Origin: an uncultured Clostridia bacterium
GTDB taxonomy: Bacteria; Bacillota; Clostridia; Oscillospirales; CAG-272
Length of the DNA stretch: 5,742 bases
Assembly: GCA_947367285.1 (NCBI GenBank)
Contig: CANBDB010000101.1
Location: 1-5,742 of the forward strand
Direction of reading: 5' to 3'
The notes under the pieces are model-generated. The model did not search any database. It saw only the letters and a list, made by a program, of their open reading frames with translations, and was not told where the DNA came from. Numbering within the stretch: position 1 is the first letter of the stretch; each line of letters begins with the position of its first letter. The translations under genes were made by a program, and so were the position numbers. Below are positions 1 to 5,677 of this stretch, in pieces.

Positions 1-5
1 ATATT

Positions 6-34
6 GTATAAAGCGAAATAATAAGGCAAAAATA
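6..34 (+). promoter_or_regulatory. Putative sigma-F-type (forespore) promoter of the spoIIQ-like gene
   Basis: A GTATA element at 6-10 fits the -35 pattern GYWTA recalled for sigma-F. GGCAAAAATA at 25-34 fits the -10 pattern GGnnAnAnTr at every fixed position. The gap between them is 14 nt, one shorter than the usual 15-16. A start near position 40 would give a leader of about 37 nt that contains the ribosome binding site. SpoIIQ in Bacillus subtilis is known to be made in the forespore under sigma-F, so the promoter type agrees with the gene call. The consensus is from memory and the region is AT-rich, so this stays a prediction. Confidence 0.5.
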
Positions 35-76
35 CTACTGTCAAAGCAAAATTACAAAGCAGAAAGGAATTCTATT

Positions 77-781
77 ATGTTTGATAAAGAAAATTTTAAG
101 GAAAATCTTAAAGCCAATCGCGCCGTTTACATCACGGCAATTTCCATTCTCCTCGCTATGATTCTCATTGTTGCAGCAGTTGTTGCAACAAACAGAAATC
201 AGCATGGTACACCGAGCGTTACCGAAAAGCCCGGTACGACTTCAACAACACCTTCAACAAACAAGCCGATCACAAACGACCCCACTCAGGACGTAATTGG
301 AAAGCTCCCTACTTTTTCCCTTCCTGTTGCAGGTAAGCTCTCCGCCGTTCACGACAGCGAACTCCAAGTGTTCTCCCCCACAATGAATGATTACCGTGTT
401 CATCTCGGGGTTGACATCCTTGCAAACGAGGGAGATCCCGTTCTTGCAGTTGCAGACGGTACTGTAATGCAAATTTGGGAAGACGTGAGAATGGGTCAGT
501 GCATCGCGGTTAAGCATAACGGTGATGCAGTTTCCATCTACAAAAACGTATCCGCAGAGCTTCCCGCGGGCATTATTGAAGGCGCGACGGTAAGGGCAGG
601 TCAGCAGATCGCCTCCGTTGGATCTACTGCCATGGTCGAGATTGCGGAAGAACCTCACCTCCACTTTGAAATGACCGTAGGTGGCCTTTCCGTTGATCCT
701 CTTGAGTATTTTGCTAACGGCGACGTAGAAACACTCCGAAAGGACACGGCCTACGAGCAAAACGCAGAAACGGATAAATAA
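77..781 (+). CDS. spoIIQ: SpoIIQ-like membrane-anchored M23/LytM-fold protein
   Basis: This 234-residue protein has a short cytoplasmic N-terminus, one membrane segment (about 17-37), a Thr/Pro/Ser-rich linker (about 42-72) and an M23 (LytM) domain from about 85 to 212. Zinc-type residues are visible as H109-x3-D113 and H194-L-H196. The third histidine expected in the Y-x-H motif of active M23 endopeptidases is Asn157 (Y155-K-N157-V), so peptidase activity is doubtful. The stretch before H109 (VFSPTMNDYRVHLGVD) and the size resemble SpoIIQ, the forespore protein that pairs with SpoIIIAH across the intermembrane space during engulfment. The ATG at 77 has an AAAGGA ribosome site (63-68) at good spacing and a sigma-F-like promoter upstream. 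The usual spoIID or spoIIID neighbours would lie outside the window and cannot be checked. The alternative is a generic M23-family cell-wall protein. The fold is certain; the SpoIIQ assignment is likely but not proven. Confidence 0.85.
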   Translation: MFDKENFKENLKANRAVYITAISILLAMILIVAAVVATNRNQHGTPSVTEKPGTTSTTPSTNKPITNDPTQDVIGKLPTFSLPVAGKLSAVHDSELQVFSPTMNDYRVHLGVDILANEGDPVLAVADGTVMQIWEDVRMGQCIAVKHNGDAVSIYKNVSAELPAGIIEGATVRAGQQIASVGSTAMVEIAEEPHLHFEMTVGGLSVDPLEYFANGDVETLRKDTAYEQNAETDK

Positions 782-787
782 GCAAGT

Positions 788-815
788 AAAAAAGCTCCCA
801 TTGGGAGCTTTTTTT
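788..815. terminator. Bidirectional intrinsic terminator between convergent genes
   Basis: Six A (788-793) and GCTCCC (794-799) pair across an ATT loop with GGGAGC (803-808) and seven T (809-815). This gives a stem of up to 12 bp with a U-tract in either direction. It starts 6 bp after the stop of the spoIIQ-like gene and lies 17 bp beyond the stop of the leftward VWA gene, so it can serve both. Confidence 0.9.
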
Positions 816-832
816 ATTGCACAAAATATATG

Positions 833-2389
833 CTATTGTGCTGACTTTTTATTATTGAAAGCCACTACTCTTTCATTATACAGCTTAACGATGTTTCTGA
901 ATTCCTCTTTACATTCGTCGTTCGAGAGATCGAGTGAATCAAGACGCGCGATAAGTTCCTCGATATTAGCATCTCCCTTAAACTTGGAATCTCTCAAAAT
1001 AAGAGCGAATTCTATTACCGATGCTACAAATGCATCATTATCGGTAAGTTCGGGATGATAGCTGTCGGTGCCGATGGAGAGTGTGATCTCCTGCTCGGTT
1101 GCAGAATCACCTCCCACGTTTTCGGTGGGCTTATATTTCACCTTGACATCGGCAACGTTGCCACTTTCGTTAAGTCCCTTTTCGGTCAGGATTAGCTCAT
1201 ATACCACGGTAACGGTGTGTCCGCTACCAAGCTCGCCAGCATCCGTGTTGGAATCGTTGAACTCATCCTCGCTAAGAAGCTTGTTTTCATAGCCAATAAG
1301 TCTGTAGGATTCAACGTATTCGGGATTAAAGGTGATGCCTGCTTTTACGTCCTTCGCAACCGTAACGAGTGTTCCGCCTATTTGTTCAACGAGAACTCTT
1401 TTTGCCTCTTTAATAGAGTCGATATAGCCGTAGGTTCCGTTGCCGTTAAGCGCGAGTGTTTCCATTTTGTCCGCCTTGATATTTCCCGTTCCGAAGCCAA
1501 ATACCGAGAAGGTTACGCCCGTGGTTGACGCCTTGAGCTTAATAAAGTCCTCAAGATCCAACAGACCCGTTACACCAACGTTAAAATCACCGTCGGTGGC
1601 AAGGATAACTCGATTGTTTCCACCCTCTATAAAATACTTACTTGCAAGGCGGTATGCAGTTGAAATTCCCGCGCTTCCGGCTGTACTGCCGCCTGCCTTA
1701 AGATCCTCGATAACCGCGAGAATTTTTTGCTTTTCATAGCCGTACGCGCCCTCAAGGAGAACTGCATCGTCGCCTGCATAAACAACTATGGAGACTCTAT
1801 CCTCGGGGTTGAGATTCTCAACAAGGAGCGAGAACGATTGCTGAACGAGGGGGAGCTTATTCTCGGAATACATTGATCCGCTTACGTCTATAAGGAAAAC
1901 AAGATTATTTTTGATATTTTCAAACTCTATCTCCTCTGCGGCAAGACCAATGGTAAGGAGTTTAGTTTTCTCGTTATAAGGAGTGTCAAAGAGTGATGAG
2001 TTGAGTTCAAGGACAGAACCGTCCTTGGGCGTTTCGTAATCGTAATCGAAATAATTGAGCATCTCTTCAACTCTGACTGCGTCCTTAGGAATATTGACGT
2101 ATCCCTGCTCTATAAATCTGCGGAGATTGGGATATGATGCCGTATTGGCATCTATAGAGAAATAGCTATCGGGAGTCTCTGCGGCATTAATAAACTGATT
2201 TTCAATGATCTCCGTGTAGTCCTCACCCGAAAAATCACCCTCTAACCCATCGGTAGTTGATTCGCTCATTATACTGTCCTTACCGGGCGCCGGCGCTACG
2301 GACATTGATCCATCAGCCGCGCAGCCTACAACGGACAAAAGGAAGGACAGCACGAGAATTAGCGATAAAATTCTGAACTTGTTTTTCAT
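833..2389 (-). CDS. VWA-domain lipoprotein, YfbK type (vWF_A N-terminal, VWA and DUF3520 regions)
   Basis: The chosen start gives 518 residues. Residues 1-23 form a lipoprotein signal peptide: basic MKNKFR, a hydrophobic core, and lipobox VVGC with Cys23. A Ser/Gly/acid-rich spacer follows. Residues about 77-117 carry the YfbK N-terminal signature (SIDANTASYPNLRRFIEQG, then VRVEEMLNYFDYDY). The VWA domain spans about 160-340 with a complete metal-ion-dependent adhesion site: DVSGS (D168, S170, S172), T236 in GGSTAG, and D266 in ATDGD. The remainder (about 340-510) matches the DUF3520-type C-terminal region. It is predicted to be anchored outside the membrane and to bind a ligand through a divalent metal; the family's function is not established. 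It is the last gene of the sigma-factor operon, 4 nt after the preceding stop. An in-frame ATG at 2407 would give 524 residues, but it overlaps the ribosome binding site, so ATG 2389 is preferred. Confidence 0.9.
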   Translation of the reverse strand: MKNKFRILSLILVLSFLLSVVGCAADGSMSVAPAPGKDSIMSESTTDGLEGDFSGEDYTEIIENQFINAAETPDSYFSIDANTASYPNLRRFIEQGYVNIPKDAVRVEEMLNYFDYDYETPKDGSVLELNSSLFDTPYNEKTKLLTIGLAAEEIEFENIKNNLVFLIDVSGSMYSENKLPLVQQSFSLLVENLNPEDRVSIVVYAGDDAVLLEGAYGYEKQKILAVIEDLKAGGSTAGSAGISTAYRLASKYFIEGGNNRVILATDGDFNVGVTGLLDLEDFIKLKASTTGVTFSVFGFGTGNIKADKMETLALNGNGTYGYIDSIKEAKRVLVEQIGGTLVTVAKDVKAGITFNPEYVESYRLIGYENKLLSEDEFNDSNTDAGELGSGHTVTVVYELILTEKGLNESGNVADVKVKYKPTENVGGDSATEQEITLSIGTDSYHPELTDNDAFVASVIEFALILRDSKFKGDANIEELIARLDSLDLSNDECKEEFRNIVKLYNERVVAFNNKKSAQ

Positions 2390-2393
2390 AAAA

Positions 2394-2885
2394 TTACTCC
2401 TTTTCATTTGATTTATTTGATTTATATGCCGGATAATAATTACCGTTGATTTCGATAAAGACCTCTTTATCGACCGTGTCTAACGAAGAGGAAAATATCT
2501 TATGCGAGGATGTTTTTCCGTTTTTATCCGTTGCCACTATCTCGCCAAGCTCGTCACTTACGTATTGCTTTCCAAAATTAAAGTTAGGATTCATAAACGC
2601 CGCGCAATATTTTCTGCCGCCGTATTCAAACACGTAAACATGCTCGTAGGATGTGTCTCCGCTCACATTTTCATTAGGAACTGCCGGAAGCATTGAGGTA
2701 TTACCGCCTAAAATTATACCGATAACGGTAAAGAATACTATAAATGTTGCGGCAAGTGGCGCTACTCTTTTTACAAATGTCCTTCTTTGCCTTTCTCTAT
2801 TTATGCGCTCCTTCTCTTCAACGTACTCCTCAATAAAGGAATAGTCAATATGATTCAGAGCTTCACTGAATTTTTCTTTTTTCAT
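2394..2885 (-). CDS. Putative anti-sigma factor: single-pass membrane protein
   Basis: This is a 163-residue protein with a charged cytoplasmic N-terminus (1-40), one membrane segment (about 41-60) and an extracytoplasmic part of about 100 residues. The N-terminus (MKKEKFSEALNHID, then an acidic and basic helix-like stretch) resembles the start of many clostridial membrane proteins encoded directly after ECF-like sigma genes. The outer part includes YGGRKYCAAF (88-97) and ends in an EINGNYYPAYK segment (145-155). There is no HxxxCxxC motif, so it is not a classical zinc-binding anti-sigma domain. Its ATG overlaps the sigma-factor stop as ATGA, which implies coupled, roughly equimolar synthesis, as expected for a sigma/anti-sigma pair. 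The role is inferred from position and topology; no characterised domain is recognised. It could instead be a membrane partner or receptor for the VWA lipoprotein. Only GAGGG (2895-2899) serves as a ribosome site. Confidence 0.75.
   Translation of the reverse strand: MKKEKFSEALNHIDYSFIEEYVEEKERINRERQRRTFVKRVAPLAATFIVFFTVIGIILGGNTSMLPAVPNENVSGDTSYEHVYVFEYGGRKYCAAFMNPNFNFGKQYVSDELGEIVATDKNGKTSSHKIFSSSLDTVDKEVFIEINGNYYPAYKSNKSNEKE
2397..2404 (-). promoter_or_regulatory. Ribosome binding site that decides the VWA gene start
   Basis: Read leftward, AAAAGGAG lies 7 nt before ATG 2389. It covers the last sense codons of the upstream gene, whose TAA (2396-2394) follows directly. The alternative ATG at 2407-2405 abuts this site and has no comparable site of its own, so translation most likely begins at 2389 and is coupled to termination of the upstream gene. 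Confidence 0.8.
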
Positions 2886-3469
2886 ATTTTATATCCCTCT
2901 CTTTCAAGTGCGCGTCTTAAGCCTTCCTTAATAGCTGCTATTTCTTTATTCACTGTCGAACGGCTGACGGAAAGCTCGGACGCTATTTTATCTATAGGCT
3001 CTGCCATATAGTAACGGCTCATAAATATGTATCTTTGTCTCTTGCCAAGCGTTTTTATATATTCGCCGATAATTGCGCCAAGCCTCTGAGCTTCAAGCTC
3101 ATCCGAGGCATTTTCCTCGTACACAAACATTTCAATTTCGTCAAACGAGTTCGTCAGTGCGGAGGGAACTCTTTTTTGCCTGCACATTTCGTTGTATTTA
3201 TTTATCGACACCCTGCGGATGATAGATGTCAAAAATGCCTTGAGATGCGATGGGCGCTGAGGAGGCATTGCCTCCCACGCACCAACGTAGGTGTCGTTGA
3301 GACATTCTTCACAGTCCTCTTGGGCGCTCACAAAATTCCGCGCCACCACCAAGAGATATTTTCGGTACTTTTTGTCCGTTTCGCTTATTGCCCGCTCGTC
3401 GCGAGCAAAATACAGATCAATTATCTCCGCATCCTCAAGCGGCGGACGCAGCACACTTAAAAGTGACAT
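2882..3469 (-). CDS. ECF-like sigma-70 family RNA polymerase sigma factor
   Basis: This 195-residue protein has the two-domain layout of ECF (group 4) sigma factors. Region 2 spans about 14-92: EIIDLYFARDERAI, the conserved acidic DCEECLNDTYVGAWEAMP segment (52-69), then AFLTSIIRR for core binding and -10 recognition. A linker (about 95-125) follows. Region 4 spans about 128-190 with the helix-turn-helix EPIDKIASELSVSRSTVNKE (157-176) for -35 recognition. There is no region 1.1 or 3. This subtype is common in Clostridia and usually precedes a small membrane protein gene, as here. It directs RNA polymerase to a regulon that may include its own operon. The start has a strong AAAGGGG site 7 nt upstream. 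The stop overlaps the next gene as ATGA. Confidence 0.93.
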   Translation of the reverse strand: MSLLSVLRPPLEDAEIIDLYFARDERAISETDKKYRKYLLVVARNFVSAQEDCEECLNDTYVGAWEAMPPQRPSHLKAFLTSIIRRVSINKYNEMCRQKRVPSALTNSFDEIEMFVYEENASDELEAQRLGAIIGEYIKTLGKRQRYIFMSRYYMAEPIDKIASELSVSRSTVNKEIAAIKEGLRRALEREGYKI

Positions 3470-3476
3470 AGCTTTT

Positions 3477-3483
3477 CCCCTTT
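3477..3483 (-). promoter_or_regulatory. Ribosome binding site of the sigma-factor gene, overlapping a -10 box
   Basis: Read leftward, AAAGGGG sits 7 nt before ATG 3469 and fixes that start. Its first three bases are also the last three of a TATAAA -10 box (3486-3481), so a transcript begun from that promoter would not carry this site. Confidence 0.7.
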
Positions 3484-3509
3484 ATAAGGTCTTTCATAAT
3501 ATAAGTCAA
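3481..3509 (-). promoter_or_regulatory. Predicted housekeeping-type promoter of the sigma operon
   Basis: Read leftward, TTGACT (3509-3504) and TATAAA (3486-3481) are separated by exactly 17 nt, and each matches 5 of 6 consensus bases. The start would fall near 3473-3475, only 4-6 nt before the ATG, giving an almost leaderless mRNA. A weaker option further upstream is TTCAAA (3540-3535), N16, TAAAAT (3518-3513). It starts near 3506 and would leave a leader that includes the ribosome site. Sequence alone does not decide between them. Confidence 0.5.
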
Positions 3510-3510
3510 C

Positions 3511-3576
3511 AAATTTTAGAAAATGTGTAATAAATTTGAAAAAAATTTTCAAAAATTTTGAAAAAATACGCAAAAA
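3511..3576. promoter_or_regulatory. Phased A/T tracts and inverted repeat upstream of the sigma promoter (predicted curved DNA)
   Basis: On the plus strand, A or A-T tracts begin or centre near 3512, 3521.5, 3533, 3542, 3553, 3563.5 and 3574, so steps are about 9 to 11.5 bp. The last four (A7, A5, A6, A5) are spaced 10.5-11 bp, close to one helical turn. Within this lies a perfect 9-bp inverted repeat, TTTTCAAAA (3546-3554) and TTTTGAAAA (3556-3564) around one base. The block starts just upstream of the TTGACT -35 box, where UP elements or activators act. It may be curved DNA, an operator, or simply AT-rich spacer. Confidence 0.5.
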
Positions 3577-3598
3577 GCTCCCACGAGGGAGCTTTTTT
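3572..3598. terminator. Intrinsic terminator of the MATE/VTT operon
   Basis: Five A (3572-3576) and GCTCCC (3577-3582) pair across an ACGA loop with GGGAGC (3587-3592) and six T (3593-3598). Read leftward it forms a hairpin followed by a U-tract, starting 1 nt after the VTT gene's stop codon (3602-3600). It separates that operon from the sigma-factor promoter. The core stem is identical to the terminator at 788-815. Confidence 0.9.
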
Positions 3599-3599
3599 G

Positions 3600-4301
3600 T
3601 CATTTATTATCGGATTTTGATTTTTCAAGCTCCTGTTTTTGCTTTTTCTTTTTGAAATAGGTGGTCATAATGGCAACCATTATACAGTCAATAACGATAG
3701 CTCCCCAAAAGATTGGAGACTGAATGGACTCAATGAGATTTAAGTCCTTGCCAAGAATAATATAGCTTATCGCACTTGGCGCAATAGCAACAAGATTTGC
3801 TATCATATACGGAAAATATTTAAGTCCTGCCGAACCAAAAAGGAGTCCGAGCGCCTCATTGGAAAGGTTCATGGCGCGGAGAGTGAAGCTTAGGAGAAAG
3901 AGATTATCCGTCATCTCATAATAGGGACGAATCTTGGGAAATTTATCGAGTATCTTTTGTATCCAATCATCTTTGGTAAGTCTTCCCGTCCAGTACGGTA
4001 CGGAAATATTAACTATTGTTCCAACTATCACTGTAGCAAGCGCCACGTCAAAAGGAAGAAGTGCCATGGTGGTTATAGCAATAACCGCATAGGGTACGAA
4101 CACCACGAAGCCTTTAATGATAAAAGCAACGATAACTGCCATCGAGGTGAGTAGATAATTATCCTTAGTCAATTTGATAAAATCGGCAATGGTAAAATCC
4201 TCGTGCGTCGCAAGAAAGATAAGAAACGCGACGATACAAAGTCCCATAAAGGTGATGGGGATATATTGTTTTACCTTACTCCAACTGATTTTTTCTTTCA
4301 T
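3600..4301 (-). CDS. TVP38/TMEM64 (VTT domain, DedA superfamily) membrane protein
   Basis: This 233-residue integral membrane protein has hydrophobic segments at about 13-31, 50-82 (possibly one helix plus a re-entrant loop around PYAVIAITTMALLPF), 83-103, 133-153, 158-183 and 196-215, then a Lys-rich cytoplasmic tail (217-233). The VTT core covers about 65-185. It includes the conserved small and glycine-rich helix (VIVGTIVNISVPYWTGR, 91-107) and the R142 segment before LGLLFGSAGLKYFP. The proline that often follows this Arg in the family is absent. Relatives (DedA, TMEM41B/TMEM64) act in lipid scrambling, undecaprenyl-phosphate recycling or membrane homeostasis; which applies here is unknown. 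The gene starts 2 nt after the MATE stop, and its AGGAG site (4311-4307) lies on the final MATE codons, so translation is coupled. Family assignment is fairly sure; the substrate is not. Confidence 0.8.
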   Translation of the reverse strand: MKEKISWSKVKQYIPITFMGLCIVAFLIFLATHEDFTIADFIKLTKDNYLLTSMAVIVAFIIKGFVVFVPYAVIAITTMALLPFDVALATVIVGTIVNISVPYWTGRLTKDDWIQKILDKFPKIRPYYEMTDNLFLLSFTLRAMNLSNEALGLLFGSAGLKYFPYMIANLVAIAPSAISYIILGKDLNLIESIQSPIFWGAIVIDCIMVAIMTTYFKKKKQKQELEKSKSDNK

Positions 4302-4303
4302 TT

Positions 4304-5668
4304 TTACTCCTGTATTCCCTTTGCCTCGGCGGTAGAGGGAGTTTTTTTCAAAAACATTATGAAAAACGGCAAGCTGATTATTCCCGTAATAGCATCCGAA
4401 ATGGGTTGCGCCATTATTATTCCGTCAAGTCCCATAGTGGCGCTCGTGATGAGCAAAACGGGAATCAGCACAGCTCCCGAGCGCATAATTGCCATAAATG
4501 ACGCCATCGCAGCCTTTCGTATGCTTTGATAAAGCATATTGCACGATACGGATATTGGCAAGAACCAAAGTCCAAGGGACGCATAGCACATAGCGGGTGT
4601 ACCCACCTCAATTACTGCAGGATCCTTTTGGAACAGGGATACGATGGTAGGTGCGAAGATAAATCCGAGCGTTGCAAGTGCTCCAACGGAAAAAGTTCCA
4701 AAAATCATAAGGAATTTTGTTCCCTTTTTAACCCTATCATATTCCTTGAGCTCGTAGTTGAACGAGCTGAACGGTTGATATCCTTGACCTATGCCAAGTC
4801 CTACGCACATCACGAAGGACGAGTATTTTTGTACTATGCTCATAGCCGCAATCGGCGCGTCGCCAAAGGGCTTGATGAGGTTATTGAGAAGTCCGTTTGA
4901 AACGGATGTGAGTCCTTGACGAATGAGGGACGGGAGTCCCATTTTGAAAATGTTAAAATACACCTCAAATTCTCTTGCCATGAGCTTGAGAGAAAGCTTA
5001 CTTTGTGCAAATTTTAAATAAAGCACGAGCAATATTGTAAAGCTTACCATTTGGGATACGGCGGTGGAAAGTCCCGCACCGTAAATGCCCATATCAAGTT
5101 TCTCAATGAGAAGATAATCGCCTAAAATATTCAAAATTCCTCCGGTAGTCAAACCGAACATTGCATAAAATGCTTTTCCCTCATAACGAAGTACGTTATT
5201 AAGCACAAGCGAGCAAATGAGGAATGGGCAGGAAATAAGAACCCACATGCCGTAGTCCTTCGCATAGGGCAATATTGTCTCCGTGCTTCCAAGAAAGCGC
5301 AAAAACGGCTCTAAAAATGAAAGTCCCAAAGCCGTCATAAGCTCACCAATAACTCCACCGCATACAAACGCCGTGGTACAGTAGCACGAAGCGCGGTCTA
5401 TATTTTTTTGTGCAAGATATTTTGCAACGTATGTGCCCGCACCGTGACCGAGCATAAAGGCAACTGCCTGAATTATGCACTGAAGCGTGAAAAGTATTCC
5501 CGTAGCCGCCTGCGCGCTATCGCCAAGACCACCCACGAAATACGTGTCCGCCATATTATATATATTCGTTATGAGCATAGAGATCGTCGTCGGTATGCCA
5601 AGCGAAATTATTATCTTTGAAACCGAATCCTCGGTCATCCTCTTGTGATATGCTTCTGATCTATCCAT
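4304..5668 (-). CDS. MATE family efflux transporter
   Basis: This 454-residue protein is of normal length for the family, with about twelve membrane segments in two homologous MatE halves (about 24-184 and 245-405). Motifs seen are NIYNMADTYFVGGLG (35-49) in the first helix region, RYEGKAFYAM with GGILNILGDYLLI (161-187), and GQGYQPFSSFNYE (294-306) in the second half. These resemble the MepA-like and DinF-like clostridial transporters. MATE proteins export cationic drugs, dyes or metabolites across the inner membrane using a Na+ or H+ gradient; the substrate here cannot be told. The ATG has a GAGGA site 5 nt upstream (5673-5677 region). It follows 9 nt after the stop of a partial upstream gene and precedes the VTT gene by 2 nt, so all three probably share one mRNA. 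No frameshift or lost segment is seen. Confidence 0.94.
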   Translation of the reverse strand: MDRSEAYHKRMTEDSVSKIIISLGIPTTISMLITNIYNMADTYFVGGLGDSAQAATGILFTLQCIIQAVAFMLGHGAGTYVAKYLAQKNIDRASCYCTTAFVCGGVIGELMTALGLSFLEPFLRFLGSTETILPYAKDYGMWVLISCPFLICSLVLNNVLRYEGKAFYAMFGLTTGGILNILGDYLLIEKLDMGIYGAGLSTAVSQMVSFTILLVLYLKFAQSKLSLKLMAREFEVYFNIFKMGLPSLIRQGLTSVSNGLLNNLIKPFGDAPIAAMSIVQKYSSFVMCVGLGIGQGYQPFSSFNYELKEYDRVKKGTKFLMIFGTFSVGALATLGFIFAPTIVSLFQKDPAVIEVGTPAMCYASLGLWFLPISVSCNMLYQSIRKAAMASFMAIMRSGAVLIPVLLITSATMGLDGIIMAQPISDAITGIISLPFFIMFLKKTPSTAEAKGIQE

Positions 5669-5677
5669 TTTTTCCTC

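Noticed and set aside
254..760. 168-codon open frame on the minus strand
   Set aside because: It lies wholly opposite the SpoIIQ-like gene, which has clear family motifs. It shows no recognisable domain, membrane pattern or upstream ribosome site.
1068..1739. Overlapping plus-strand open frames of 74 to 103 codons
   Set aside because: These are antisense shadows of the VWA gene, whose MIDAS motifs and signal peptide establish the coding strand.
3035..3460. 141-codon open frame on the plus strand
   Set aside because: It is antisense to the sigma-factor gene, is rich in Cys, His and Arg with no coherent domain, and lacks a ribosome site.
3454..3465. Small inverted repeat CACTT-AA-AAGTG at the start of the sigma-factor coding sequence
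   Set aside because: A 5-bp stem with a 2-nt loop is too weak and too common to call a regulatory hairpin.
4203..4900. Plus-strand open frames of 108 and 124 codons opposite the MATE and VTT genes
   Set aside because: Their composition is typical of antisense reading through membrane-protein genes, and neither has a domain or a ribosome site.
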